Source: Cytophagales bacterium
GTDB taxonomy: Bacteria; Bacteroidota; Bacteroidia; Cytophagales; Cyclobacteriaceae
DNA: 51,511 bases
Direction: 5' to 3'
NCBI GenBank assembly: GCA_022360055.1
Contig: JAKSDO010000044.1
Span: 1 to 51,511, forward strand
Of the stretch, positions 32,438 through 40,708 are shown one piece after another (the stretch's first letter is position 1; each line of letters begins with the position of its first letter). The notes beneath the pieces were generated by a model. That model did not search any database. It was given only the letters and a program-made list of their open reading frames with translations, and was not told the origin of the DNA. Made by a program: the position numbers and the translations under genes.

Positions 32438-32973
32438 AAGACGAACTTAAAATATTTACAGGTAAACATCGCGAGCAGTTTGAATTGTATACGCTGGATC
32501 TGGATGATGCCTGGCAAGGGATTGAGGAAAAACTTGATGCGATTAACAAAAGATCAATCCATGTTTCCTGGTGGGGTATGGCGAAGGTTGCAGCCGTAGT
32601 GTTGTGTACGCTTACCATTGGTTTTGGTTTTTACCTGAATAATCAGCGGATGTCCAGAAACGAAAACGGAATTTCCCTGCATAACATTTCTTCGGAATTG
32701 GCGGATACCGAAGCTTATTATTCATCCCAAATTCGCGAAAAGATGGAATTGATCGAGTTGCAATCCGGTGAGGTGGACCCGGAGGTCCTGGGCGCTTTGG
32801 AAATATTGGATGATGATTATAAATCACTCAAAAAGGATTTAAATGATTATGCGGATAGTGAAGAAGTGATCAATGCGATGATCGAGCACTACAGGCTTAA
32901 GCTTTCGATGTTAGAAAAAATTCTGGAAGAGATTCAAAAAAACAAAGATAATGAAGAGGTTCTCGCTATTTAA
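32434..32973 (+). CDS. Membrane-anchored protein, probable anti-sigma partner
   Basis: The 179-residue protein has a cytoplasmic N-terminus (DDAWQGIEEKLDAINK), one transmembrane helix near residues 49-68 (MAKVAAVVLCTLTIGFGFYL) and a periplasmic, highly charged coiled-coil C-terminus (IREKMELIELQSGEV, LKLSMLEKILEEIQKNK). No zinc anti-sigma motif (HxxxCxxC) is visible. Its ATGA overlap with the sigma gene and the membrane topology support an anti-sigma role, by context. The following gene overlaps its 3' end by 23 bp. Confidence 0.75.
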   Translation: MKDELKIFTGKHREQFELYTLDLDDAWQGIEEKLDAINKRSIHVSWWGMAKVAAVVLCTLTIGFGFYLNNQRMSRNENGISLHNISSELADTEAYYSSQIREKMELIELQSGEVDPEVLGALEILDDDYKSLKKDLNDYADSEEVINAMIEHYRLKLSMLEKILEEIQKNKDNEEVLAI

Positions 32974-34087
32974 AACATACCTGGCGCTTATGACAATTTT
33001 TGTCAGTCACGAGATCAATGCCCAGGAGACCAGGCTTTCAAAGTCGATTGATAAGTCCTTTAAGGTTTCGGATAGGATGGGCCTTGATATTACAAACAAA
33101 TACGGAAGTGTGATTATTGATACGTGGTCCAGGGATGAGGTATCTCTCAAGATCGAGATTGTCGCATATGGAAAAGATGCGAGTGCCGCAGAGAAACTTA
33201 TTGACCGTGTGGAATTTGACTTTAAGCAATCGAGCGATTTTCTGGAAATTGAATCCGTATTTGACCGTAAGAAAAGTTTTTTTAAGGATCTGCTAAATGC
33301 GGTAAGTGATTACTCGGCCTCCCTTTTGAGCAAGCATAAATTACAGGTAAACTACGAGTTGACAATTCCGGAAAATGCATCTTCGATCACAGTTGATAAT
33401 CGATTTGGTGATGTGCATATGAACAACACCGGTGGAAGACTTAATGTGACGATAGCTCATGGGAATTTCAGGGCGAATGAACTAAAAGACTATTCGAGGC
33501 TGAATGTGAGCTACGGGAAGGCAAAGATGCGGGAATTACATGAAGCAAATATGTCCCTTAAAGGAGCCGAGCTGGAGTTGGAATTCGCAGGGAAACTGGA
33601 TATCAAGAGCAGCTCCTCGACGATCATTGTTAACAAGGCGCTGGAAATTGACCTGGAATCTACCAACGACAAAATAGAAATAGATGAAGTCGCGGATATT
33701 ACGGGATCGGCAAATTTTACCGACCTTAAAATCTATAATTTGAGTAATGCCTGCAGGCTTACTCAAAATTACGGTGAGATGACCGTTAAAAACATTTCCG
33801 ACAGCTTCGGATCAATTCGTCTAAACGGGAAATCTACCGATTATGTACTTGTTTTTTCAAATCATTCAAGGTTTGAGGCCAGAATATATGCACGCGACGA
33901 TAAACTGAAAATAGCCGATTATCCGGGTCAGCGCGAAAAAAGATATATGGATGACAGATCCAAATTTGTCCGGATAACCGGAAATTTTGGTGCAAATGTC
34001 TCTGAAAGCAAATTAGATATTAATGCACAAAACGGAGAAGTATCGGTAAATTTTACCGAGGTACAACCTGAAACTTATAATAAATAA
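32951..34087 (+). CDS. DUF4097-like putative adhesin (secreted beta-solenoid)
   Basis: The 378-residue protein has a signal peptide (to INAQ, about residue 25). It then has the repeated short-strand pattern of DUF4097/DUF2807-type putative adhesins: LDITNKYGSVIIDTWSRDEV, ASSITVDNRFGDVHM, GRLNVTIAHGNFRANEL, LKIYNLSN. The repeated 'N-G-x-V' beta turns suggest a right-handed helix. It overlaps the anti-sigma gene by 23 bp and thus belongs to the ECF operon, where it may be a target or sensor at the envelope. No T9SS tail was seen. Confidence 0.75.
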   Translation: MKRFSLFKTYLALMTIFVSHEINAQETRLSKSIDKSFKVSDRMGLDITNKYGSVIIDTWSRDEVSLKIEIVAYGKDASAAEKLIDRVEFDFKQSSDFLEIESVFDRKKSFFKDLLNAVSDYSASLLSKHKLQVNYELTIPENASSITVDNRFGDVHMNNTGGRLNVTIAHGNFRANELKDYSRLNVSYGKAKMRELHEANMSLKGAELELEFAGKLDIKSSSSTIIVNKALEIDLESTNDKIEIDEVADITGSANFTDLKIYNLSNACRLTQNYGEMTVKNISDSFGSIRLNGKSTDYVLVFSNHSRFEARIYARDDKLKIADYPGQREKRYMDDRSKFVRITGNFGANVSESKLDINAQNGEVSVNFTEVQPETYNK

Positions 34088-34106
34088 TCGATATCAACGC
34101 AATGTC

Positions 34107-34286
34107 ATGAAACCGATAGGACCGGAGCAAATTCAGGACACACACGAATATGACTATATGTTTCTGTTTATCAGCAAACTATAAAAATATAAACAGATGA
34201 AACCGGTAAGACCGGAGCAATTTTAGGACACACATGAGCATGATTATATTTCTCTGATTGTCAGCAAACTATAAAAATATAAACAG
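34107..34286 (+). repeat. 90-bp tandem duplication in the leader of the next gene
   Basis: Two head-to-tail units, 34107-34196 and 34197-34286, are each exactly 90 bp and begin ATGAAACCG. They differ at about a dozen positions, mostly in the middle, while the last 27 or so bases (CAGCAAACTATAAAAATATA then AACAG) are identical. A third ATGAAA follows at once as the start of the gene at 34287. Unit 1 has a 25-codon open frame (MKPIGPEQIQ...); in unit 2 the same frame stops after nine codons. It probably arose by duplication of a 5' UTR. Confidence 0.85.
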
Positions 34287-34799
34287 ATGAAATACATATT
34301 TACTTTTTTCTTTGTTTTCTGTCTGAGCACCGCATGGGCACAGAAATACAAGAACTCGGCCGGATTCCGGCTGGGAAAAACCGATGGAATAACCTATAAA
34401 AGGTTTCTGGCCGAAACCGGAGCGGTAGAGTTTATACTGGGGTTCGGTGGATACGATCATGGGATGCAGATTTATACAACATACCAGTGGCACTACCAAA
34501 TTCCCACTCAATTCACAGAAAGTCTGTATTTGTATTATGGAGCCGGTGGCCATGTCGGATATATCCGGCCCTATTCCAATAGAAAGTATTACCGGGGCGA
34601 CTCTACGGTGGTTTACGAAAATGAGAAACAAACCTATTACGCCATCGGTGTGGATGGAGTAATTGGCCTTGAGTACCGGATCTTTACCGTTCCTATGACA
34701 GTAAGTATGGAGCTTAAACCGTATTTTGAATATTATGGATTGAGGTATGCGCAGTTCAGATTCTGGGATTTCGGATTTACAGTTAAATATATCTTTTGA
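34287..34799 (+). CDS. Small exported envelope protein
   Basis: The 170-residue product has a signal peptide (MKYIFTFFFVFCLSTAWAQK). Its mature part is barrel-like: FRLGKTDGITYKRFLAE, VEFILGFGGYDHGMQIYTTY, LYYGAGGHVGYI, VIGLEYRIFTVPMTVSMELK and a last strand RFWDFGFTVKYIF. It resembles small OmpX/outer-membrane hypothetical proteins of Bacteroidota. It abuts the next gene (stop within 3 bp of its ATG) and is preceded by a 90-bp tandem duplication. Function unknown. Confidence 0.65.
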   Translation: MKYIFTFFFVFCLSTAWAQKYKNSAGFRLGKTDGITYKRFLAETGAVEFILGFGGYDHGMQIYTTYQWHYQIPTQFTESLYLYYGAGGHVGYIRPYSNRKYYRGDSTVVYENEKQTYYAIGVDGVIGLEYRIFTVPMTVSMELKPYFEYYGLRYAQFRFWDFGFTVKYIF

Positions 34800-34801
34800 T
34801 C

Positions 34802-35443
34802 ATGAAAACAGGCAGTAATAAATTTATGAGAACGCTTATTTTGATTTTGGGGATTATTGTGGGATTGGCCGGTTTGGCTTACGCTCAGGAGGGCGAAGAA
34901 GAACTGGGAAGAAAGGATCAAATGCAGACGCTTTTCGGATTTGATGCAAAAATAACCGGATATGGATCGCTGGAATCAAAATTTACAAGACTTAATGCGA
35001 AAGATGCGGTAGTTATCGGAGGCCATGGCGGCGTGATTTTCAACAGGTATTTTTATTTTGGCCTCGGTGCATACGGACTGGTGACCTCAAACAAGCATCC
35101 GGGTTCTTTCCCTGAAGAATCGCTGGATTTGGAAATGGGCTACACAGGTTTGATGATGGGCTTTAACATTATGCCCAAAAAGGTGGTTCATTTCTCGATA
35201 CCATTATTTGTCGGAGTTGGAAATCTCGAATTGGAGCATAAGAACGTTTTTATTGAAAATTCAGCCTTTTTTTTGCTCGAGCCGGGGCTGCAATTGGAAT
35301 TGAACGTAGTTCGATTTATGAAAATCGGATTGGGGGGCAGCTATCGATTGGTGCACGGCTCAAATTTGAGGAATAACATATCGGATGATGACTTGTCCTA
35401 TTGGTCCGGAAATTTCGCTCTGATCTTTGGAAAATTCAATTAG
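34802..35443 (+). CDS. Probable outer-membrane beta-barrel protein
   Basis: From the ATG at 34802 the product has 213 residues with a signal peptide (LILILGIIVGLAGLAYAQ). An in-frame TTG at 34796 is less likely. The mature part has barrel features: YGSLESKFTRL, VVIGGHGGVIFNRYFYFGLGAYGL, YTGLMMGFNIMP, FSIPLFVGVGNLEL, FLLEPGLQLELNVVRFMKIGLGGSYRL, with a final aromatic strand WSGNFALIFGKF. It follows the preceding envelope gene by 2 bp. Specific function unknown. Confidence 0.65.
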   Translation: MKTGSNKFMRTLILILGIIVGLAGLAYAQEGEEELGRKDQMQTLFGFDAKITGYGSLESKFTRLNAKDAVVIGGHGGVIFNRYFYFGLGAYGLVTSNKHPGSFPEESLDLEMGYTGLMMGFNIMPKKVVHFSIPLFVGVGNLELEHKNVFIENSAFFLLEPGLQLELNVVRFMKIGLGGSYRLVHGSNLRNNISDDDLSYWSGNFALIFGKFN

Positions 35444-35479
35444 TTCCGCTTCTCATCCGGGATTCCTATAATTTCGGCT

Positions 35480-36040
35480 TATGCCTTATCGGGAACGTCC
35501 CTGTTTTGTAGCGTTTGAATTCGATGCCTATATCCGGTTCTTTGAAGTTGAACGCCATTTACATGCCCGAATTCATACCGGTGCCTGTGCTGAAGCGAAA
35601 CCCTGTCGGTCTTATGGGATCGCATAACCCGCGACGTCGTGCGATACTCATCGGAACTTTTCTTTTCATCCGGAGCTTCGGCGTAAGTCCGGGACCTGCG
35701 ACGCTCCGGGTCCAATCCCGGCTGGAAGTCTTCAGTTGCGTTATAGTTGAAATAAGGCCGAAAGAAGACCGTCTCCGGACTGCTGAAAGTTTTGCAATTG
35801 GGTTTCAAAGAAAAGTCCCACCTTTGGATACACGTTGAAAAAACCGTTGTAGATGTACCAACTCCCGGGCCGATCGTCCGACTGAGCTTTTCTGTCCGTT
35901 GACGCTCCGATTGCAAGTAACAATGAAGGCCTGAAAATTGTTCATTTCAGCGATTGGTGCGGAACACATTTCATTTGGCAGTTGGTGATTCCATTGCCGA
36001 ACATGCGTCATACTTTTTGTATTCCAATTGTGTAACATAC
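35480..36040 (-). pseudogene. Decayed outer-membrane barrel gene, DUF2490-like
   Basis: The minus strand contains consecutive fragments of what looks like one barrel protein split by frameshifts and a stop. A first fragment has GSWYIYNGFFNVYPKVGLFF then ETQLQNFQQSGDGLL. A shifted frame has FFRPYFNYNATEDFQPGL and VMRSHKTDRVSLQHRHRYE. After an in-frame stop a last piece reads FNFKEPDIGIEFKRYKTGTF, ending at about 35,480. The pattern 'HK..RV.LQHR.R.E' resembles DUF2490 proteins. Opposite-strand open frames here are shadows. Degree of decay and identity are judged by eye. Confidence 0.4.
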
Positions 36041-36218
36041 AATAATTCGGATAATGAATTCATCACATAGAAGTAAATCCGGTGACGGACTCGCATGTTA
36101 GCGCGATCAATTTTGGAAAAAATGGTATTGCCGGTTGGCGATTTATAAAATGTTGTTGCATTAATATGTGCTTTCGATCATATTTGTTTATTTCACGCAG
36201 GAGTGACTGAATTGGATC
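36041..36218. other. Upstream region of the four-gene ABC operon
   Basis: AT-rich non-coding sequence of about 180 bp before the operon at 36219. It must contain the operon promoter, but I could not place a clear TAnnTTTG box; TCATATTTG near 36,178 is one mismatch away. No obvious metal-regulator palindrome was identified by eye. Confidence 0.3.
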
Positions 36219-37946
36219 ATGAGAAAAGGGATTTTTATCGTCTTGTTTTTAATGCCGTATTTTGCGTACGCAGATTTTATCAATTTGGTACAGGCAGATA
36301 AATGTGAGACCCTACTGGAAATATTTATTCAAGAAGATAGAATCGTTGTAAAACTCGAGATCGGTGCTCAAGACTATCCGTGGTTCTCAGATGTGATTCC
36401 AATAGAGTTTTTCGAGGGTGGTTTTAGCAGTCAGAATGCCAGAACAAGGTGGAGCCGTTTTATGAATCATCAATTTTTATTGAGCTGCCGGAACCGCCGG
36501 TTGACCGGGGATATAAACGCGGTCGAGCAGCGAAACCGGATTTCAAGGGCCGGCTTGTACACAGGGCAGACCGATTCCGCCGTCGTGAATGAGAAGATTA
36601 TGTATGTGGAAATCGAATATCCTTTGAATTCAAAAATCCCGGAATTGGCAATTACACCTCCTTTGCCGAAGGGCACAGGTACAACCATGGCAAACATCGG
36701 TTTTGTTGTATATCACAAAGCGGTTCCTGTAAATGATCTGAGATTTCTCCGTGCAAAAGAGCGGCTTTTCCTCGACTGGGAAGATCCGTGGTATTCTTAC
36801 TTTGAGAATAAAGACATCAGCAGACACCATAACTCTTCGTTTATGTCCTTTTTATATGTAGAGCCATATGAGGTAAGGCACGAGCTGTTGGGCAGGATAA
36901 AGGATCTTGAGGGGTGGATGGATTTCAAGTATGGCATGGACGACCTCATTGAGGTTGAAGAGCAGGAAGAGCTAAAACGGCACATTGCGGAATTCCTGGT
37001 TAAAAGAAATATCGTTCGGATTGACGGCGAAGAGGTGAAGCCTGTGATCGACCGGATCCATTTTGTTGAAGTGCAATTGTCAGGCATTCAAATTATTGAA
37101 ATCCCAAAGCCGATACCTTATTCTTCCGCAATCATCGGAGTTATATTTGCATACCCGCATGAAAGCATGCCAAAAGAAGTGACCGTTCACTGGGATATGT
37201 TTAACGACAAAATCCAACGCATACCCTGCATGTCGATTGATCCGGCAGGACCCTGGCCTTACGATCTGCAACCATCGGACAGCGTTCTAAAATGGACCAA
37301 TTTTTTAAAGCACTATAAATTACCGACGGTCACGGAGCAAAAAGTCGAAAATGCCACCGTACACATTCCGTTATTTTCAGCGATCTTTTTATTTATGATC
37401 ATATTTCTGCTTTATCGAAATGAATGGACCTTAAATGGACTGTCGAAATGGAAGAAATTCTTTTTTGTGCTTTATTTACTTTTAGCAATATTGGCATTTC
37501 CGGTTGGATACCGGGCAAATATTCCATTTTTGACCAGACAATCCTATTCGGAGCCGGAAGCAAGGGACCTCATAAATCAATTGTTGAAAAACACGTACCG
37601 GGCGTTTGACTTTCGCGAAGAAGGGGACGTTTACGACAAACTGGCTATGTGCAATGATGAAAGGTTGTTACAGCAGGTCTATTTGCAAACCAGAAAAAGT
37701 ATGGTTATTGAAAATCAGGGTGGCATAGAGGCAAAAGTTGATGAAGTTTTGGTGACGAGCGTGCAGAAAGAAGCGTCTGAGGAAGGATTGGCCTATCGGT
37801 CGAAATGGATAGTGAAAGGAGTGGTTGGACATTGGGGGCATAAACACCGCCGGATAAATCAGTACGATGCCATTATTAAGTTAAAACCGATCGATGGCGC
37901 TTGGAAAATGTTTGATTTTGATATCATTGAGGAGGTGAGGTTGTAG
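36219..37946 (+). CDS. Two-TM envelope protein of an ABC operon, unknown function
   Basis: The 575-residue product has a signal peptide (MRKGIFIVLFLMPYFAYA), an extracytoplasmic beta-rich region of about 370 residues, two transmembrane helices near residues 387-401 (FSAIFLFMIIFLLY) and 412-428 (FFFVLYLLLAILAFPVG), and a C-terminal domain of about 130 residues (LINQLLKNTYRAFDFREEGD ... DGAWKMFDFDIIEE). The latter has a His-rich GHWGHKHRR motif (about 537-545), which could bind a metal. I recall similar C-terminal domains beside MacB-type ABC genes in other bacteria, but not a named family. It is followed after 2 bp by the ATPase, so it is most likely an accessory subunit of that transporter. 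Confidence 0.65.
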   Translation: MRKGIFIVLFLMPYFAYADFINLVQADKCETLLEIFIQEDRIVVKLEIGAQDYPWFSDVIPIEFFEGGFSSQNARTRWSRFMNHQFLLSCRNRRLTGDINAVEQRNRISRAGLYTGQTDSAVVNEKIMYVEIEYPLNSKIPELAITPPLPKGTGTTMANIGFVVYHKAVPVNDLRFLRAKERLFLDWEDPWYSYFENKDISRHHNSSFMSFLYVEPYEVRHELLGRIKDLEGWMDFKYGMDDLIEVEEQEELKRHIAEFLVKRNIVRIDGEEVKPVIDRIHFVEVQLSGIQIIEIPKPIPYSSAIIGVIFAYPHESMPKEVTVHWDMFNDKIQRIPCMSIDPAGPWPYDLQPSDSVLKWTNFLKHYKLPTVTEQKVENATVHIPLFSAIFLFMIIFLLYRNEWTLNGLSKWKKFFFVLYLLLAILAFPVGYRANIPFLTRQSYSEPEARDLINQLLKNTYRAFDFREEGDVYDKLAMCNDERLLQQVYLQTRKSMVIENQGGIEAKVDEVLVTSVQKEASEEGLAYRSKWIVKGVVGHWGHKHRRINQYDAIIKLKPIDGAWKMFDFDIIEEVRL

Positions 37947-37948
37947 CA

Positions 37949-38608
37949 ATGATCAATCTCTCGAACATATATTTTCATTATCCGGATTCAGATTTCCGCT
38001 TGGAAATCGACGAATTACATTTTTCGAGCAGATCCAAAAATGCAGTGATCGGGCCCAGTGGATTTGGGAAAACCACATTGCTGAATTTGATCTCGGGGAT
38101 AAGTATTCCTCAGAAAGGTTCCGTAAATGTTAATGAAGTATCCGTTGATACGTTGTCAGATGCGGAACGGAGGACGTTCAGACTTAAAAATATCGGATTC
38201 GTATTCCAGGATTTTAAGCTCCTGGAATATCTCAAGGTGATCGATAATATTTTAATTCCTTTCAGAATAAATAAGGCGTTGGTATACAAGCCGGAATTAA
38301 AAGAAAAAGCCGGACACATTGCCTCACTGCTAAACATTGATGATAAACTGTTTAAATTTCCAAATAAATTATCCCAGGGAGAGCGGCAGCGTGTAGCTAT
38401 TTGCAGGGCGCTCCTCAACGACCCCCCGATTATTTTAGCGGATGAACCAACGGGAAACCTTGACCCGGAAAATAAGCAGAAAATTATGCGTATGCTCTTT
38501 GATTATGTTGATGAAAAGGATTCATTATTGATCACAGTTACACATGATCATGAACTGCTACAGGGGTTTCACCGAATTGTTGACTTTCAGGAATTGTATA
38601 AGAAATAA
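37949..38608 (+). CDS. ABC transporter ATP-binding protein (LolD/MacB group)
   Basis: The 219-residue ATPase has Walker A (GPSGFGKTTLL), a Q-loop (GFVFQDFKLLEYL), a signature (LSQGERQRVAICRA), Walker B (IILADEPTGNLDPE) and the switch His (VTHDH). It belongs with ATPases that pair with FtsX/MacB-type permeases, and such a permease gene follows after 2 bp. The second operon member is a large envelope protein and the fourth a ZnuA-like lipoprotein. Confidence 0.93.
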   Translation: MINLSNIYFHYPDSDFRLEIDELHFSSRSKNAVIGPSGFGKTTLLNLISGISIPQKGSVNVNEVSVDTLSDAERRTFRLKNIGFVFQDFKLLEYLKVIDNILIPFRINKALVYKPELKEKAGHIASLLNIDDKLFKFPNKLSQGERQRVAICRALLNDPPIILADEPTGNLDPENKQKIMRMLFDYVDEKDSLLITVTHDHELLQGFHRIVDFQELYKK

Positions 38609-38610
38609 GC

Positions 38611-39789
38611 ATGCGGCAAAGTTTCTATCTGGCATATAGATATATATCCTACCACAGCATTCGTTCGCTCGTTTTAATTGTTTCCATCGGCCTGATCGTC
38701 TATTTGCCGGTTGGCTTAAAGAAGTTGATAAGTGAAAGCGAGGCTCAGATGTTGCGGCGTGCAAGATCGACTCCGCTTGTAGTCGGTGCCAAAGGAAGCC
38801 CTACGGATCTGGTAATCAATGCGCTTTATTTTCAACAAGAGCAAAAAGATCATATAACCATGGAAGTCGTCGAGACCGTAAATGATACCGGTTTTGGTGA
38901 TGCCATTCCGATATCTTCGATGTTTTCCGCAAGAAATTTTCCAATTGTAGGTACGGACCCCGGCTACTTTCAGTTCAGAAAGTTAAGCATTGAGTCCGGC
39001 AGGTGGATGAGTTTTGTTGGCGAATGCGTAATAGGCAGCGCAGTTGCGGCAAATTTAAACATTGGGGAGGGGGACAGCCTGGTTTCTTCTCCTGAGAATT
39101 TCTTTGATCTGGCCGGTGTATACCCGCTCAAGATGCTTGTGGTTGGGGTTTTAAATCAATCCGATTCGCCGGATGACAGGGCGGTTTTTGTAGATATTAA
39201 AACAAATTGGGTAATCATGGGCCTTGGGCATGGCCATGAAGATCTCGCTGAAAATTATGATCCGGCGATCGTTCTGGAGCGGGATTCCAATATCGTAAAA
39301 GCCGGCGCCAAGTTATATATGTATAATGCGATAAATGGGGATAACCTGGATCGTTTTCATTTTCACGGCGATATAAAATCATATCCCCTGAGTTCGATGA
39401 TTTTCATTCCGAAGGATCATAAATCCGAAACCATATTCCGGGGAAGGTTCGAATCCGGTGTGTTTCCGCAGCAAGCCGTTGTACCGGAAGAAGTTGTGAA
39501 TCATTTATTGCAAGGCATATTCAGGATCAAACAGGTCTTTAATACCGTATTTGTGTTGGTTGGTCTGGCGACAGCATTAATACTTGCATTGATTGTCGCA
39601 CTGTCGGTCAGGCTTCGGAAAAATGAAATTTATACCATGTTTACAATTGGCTCGAGTCAATTGAAGGTATTCGAAATCATTGCATTTGAATTAATTATTC
39701 TTGCCGCAAGCAGTGTTGTTTTTGCTTCGTTGCTATATTCGATAACCGGTCTGTTTGTCGACGACTTTATCCATAATTTCATTATATAA
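38611..39789 (+). CDS. FtsX/MacB-type ABC permease
   Basis: The 392-residue protein has one N-terminal TM helix (about 19-36, LVLIVSIGLIVYLPVG), a long extracytoplasmic MacB-PCD-like domain (about 40-305), and C-terminal helices (VFVLVGLATALILALIVAL and FELIILAASSVVFASLLY). This is the mechanotransmission (type VII) topology. The extracytoplasmic domain has histidine-rich spots, GHGHED and RFHFHGDIKSYP, unusual for generic MacB permeases. The latter resembles motifs I recall from permeases of zinc-regulated (Zrg) loci. It ends 10 bp before the ZnuA-like gene. Confidence 0.88.
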   Translation: MRQSFYLAYRYISYHSIRSLVLIVSIGLIVYLPVGLKKLISESEAQMLRRARSTPLVVGAKGSPTDLVINALYFQQEQKDHITMEVVETVNDTGFGDAIPISSMFSARNFPIVGTDPGYFQFRKLSIESGRWMSFVGECVIGSAVAANLNIGEGDSLVSSPENFFDLAGVYPLKMLVVGVLNQSDSPDDRAVFVDIKTNWVIMGLGHGHEDLAENYDPAIVLERDSNIVKAGAKLYMYNAINGDNLDRFHFHGDIKSYPLSSMIFIPKDHKSETIFRGRFESGVFPQQAVVPEEVVNHLLQGIFRIKQVFNTVFVLVGLATALILALIVALSVRLRKNEIYTMFTIGSSQLKVFEIIAFELIILAASSVVFASLLYSITGLFVDDFIHNFII

Positions 39790-39799
39790 TTTCAATAAA

Positions 39800-40708
39800 A
39801 TGTTGAGAACGATTCCAATTGCCATAGTGGTTTTTTTTATCTCCTGCAGCTCGAAAAAAGACGGACCGGGGGAAAATGTCCGTGAAATACCTAAGATCGC
39901 CGTGGTAAACTATCCACTGTATTGTTTCGCTAAGTCGATTGCAGGAGACAAAGCGACTGTCTACTTACCATCTCTTGAAGGGGACCCCGCCTATTGGAAG
40001 CCATCTGCCAGGCAGGTCATAAACTTTCAAAACGCCGACCTGATCCTTACAAATGGAGCCGGCTATGCAAAGTGGTTGGAAAAAGTGAGTCTGCCTTCGT
40101 CTAAAATCGTGAATACCTCCGGAAGTTTCAAAGACCAATGGATTGAAACGGATGAAGTTCTGGTGCATAGCCACGGCCCGGAGGGGGAGCATTCCCATAA
40201 AGGCACGGCGATCACTACCTGGCTCAATTTTAAGTTTGCCCTGCGACAAGCCGCCACTGTTCATTCGGCCCTATCGAAGTTACTCCCGGGAAGTTTTGAT
40301 GAATTAGATAAAAACTTCGAAGCTCTTAAAGTCCGATTGAGTGAGTTAGATGCAAGGATGGTTTCCGCATCTTCGGATTTATCGCACCTGATTGTCGCTG
40401 CCTCACATCCGGTATATCAGTATCTTGAGGCCGGATATAAATTGAGTATGGTAAGCTTGCATTGGGAACCGGACGAGATGCCAAATGAAGAGCAGTGGGA
40501 CCATTTTTCCGGATTGGTAAATGCTCATAAAATAAGGATCATGCTATGGGAAGACGAGCCGGCAGAAGAAATCAAACTGAAAATGGAAGAACTGGGAGTG
40601 AAAACGGTCGTCTTTAACCCCTGTGGAAATAAGTCTGAAAATGGAGAATTCATCGAAATGATGAATAACAATATAGGCCAATTGGAACGCGCAATAGCCG
40701 GTCTGTAA
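39800..40708 (+). CDS. ZnuA-like (cluster A-I) solute-binding lipoprotein with altered metal site
   Basis: The ATG at 39800 gives 302 residues with lipobox VVFFISCSS; the frame upstream overlaps the permease and lacks a signal. The fold of metal-binding proteins (ZnuA/TroA) is recognisable: KIAVVNYPLYCFAKSIAGD, GDPAYWKPSARQV, NADLILTNGAGYAKWLEKV, a His-rich loop HSHGPEGEHSHKG, ASHPVYQYLEAGY and the C-terminal ELGVKTVVFNP. At the four canonical ligand positions I see Ala (DPAYW for DPHxY), Thr (TTWLN for DPHxWL), His (ASHPVY, kept) and Asn (FNP for LDP). The His-rich loop is kept, so it may bind metal differently or at low affinity, or another ligand. It ends the operon. Confidence 0.82.
   Translation: MLRTIPIAIVVFFISCSSKKDGPGENVREIPKIAVVNYPLYCFAKSIAGDKATVYLPSLEGDPAYWKPSARQVINFQNADLILTNGAGYAKWLEKVSLPSSKIVNTSGSFKDQWIETDEVLVHSHGPEGEHSHKGTAITTWLNFKFALRQAATVHSALSKLLPGSFDELDKNFEALKVRLSELDARMVSASSDLSHLIVAASHPVYQYLEAGYKLSMVSLHWEPDEMPNEEQWDHFSGLVNAHKIRIMLWEDEPAEEIKLKMEELGVKTVVFNPCGNKSENGEFIEMMNNNIGQLERAIAGL

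Noticed and set aside
35515-35838. 107-codon plus-strand frame
   Set aside because: The opposite strand carries recognisable barrel-like fragments; this frame looks like a shadow of a decayed gene.
36041-36218. Search for a Zur-type operator before the ABC operon
   Set aside because: No palindrome of convincing length was found by eye, so no regulatory site was called.
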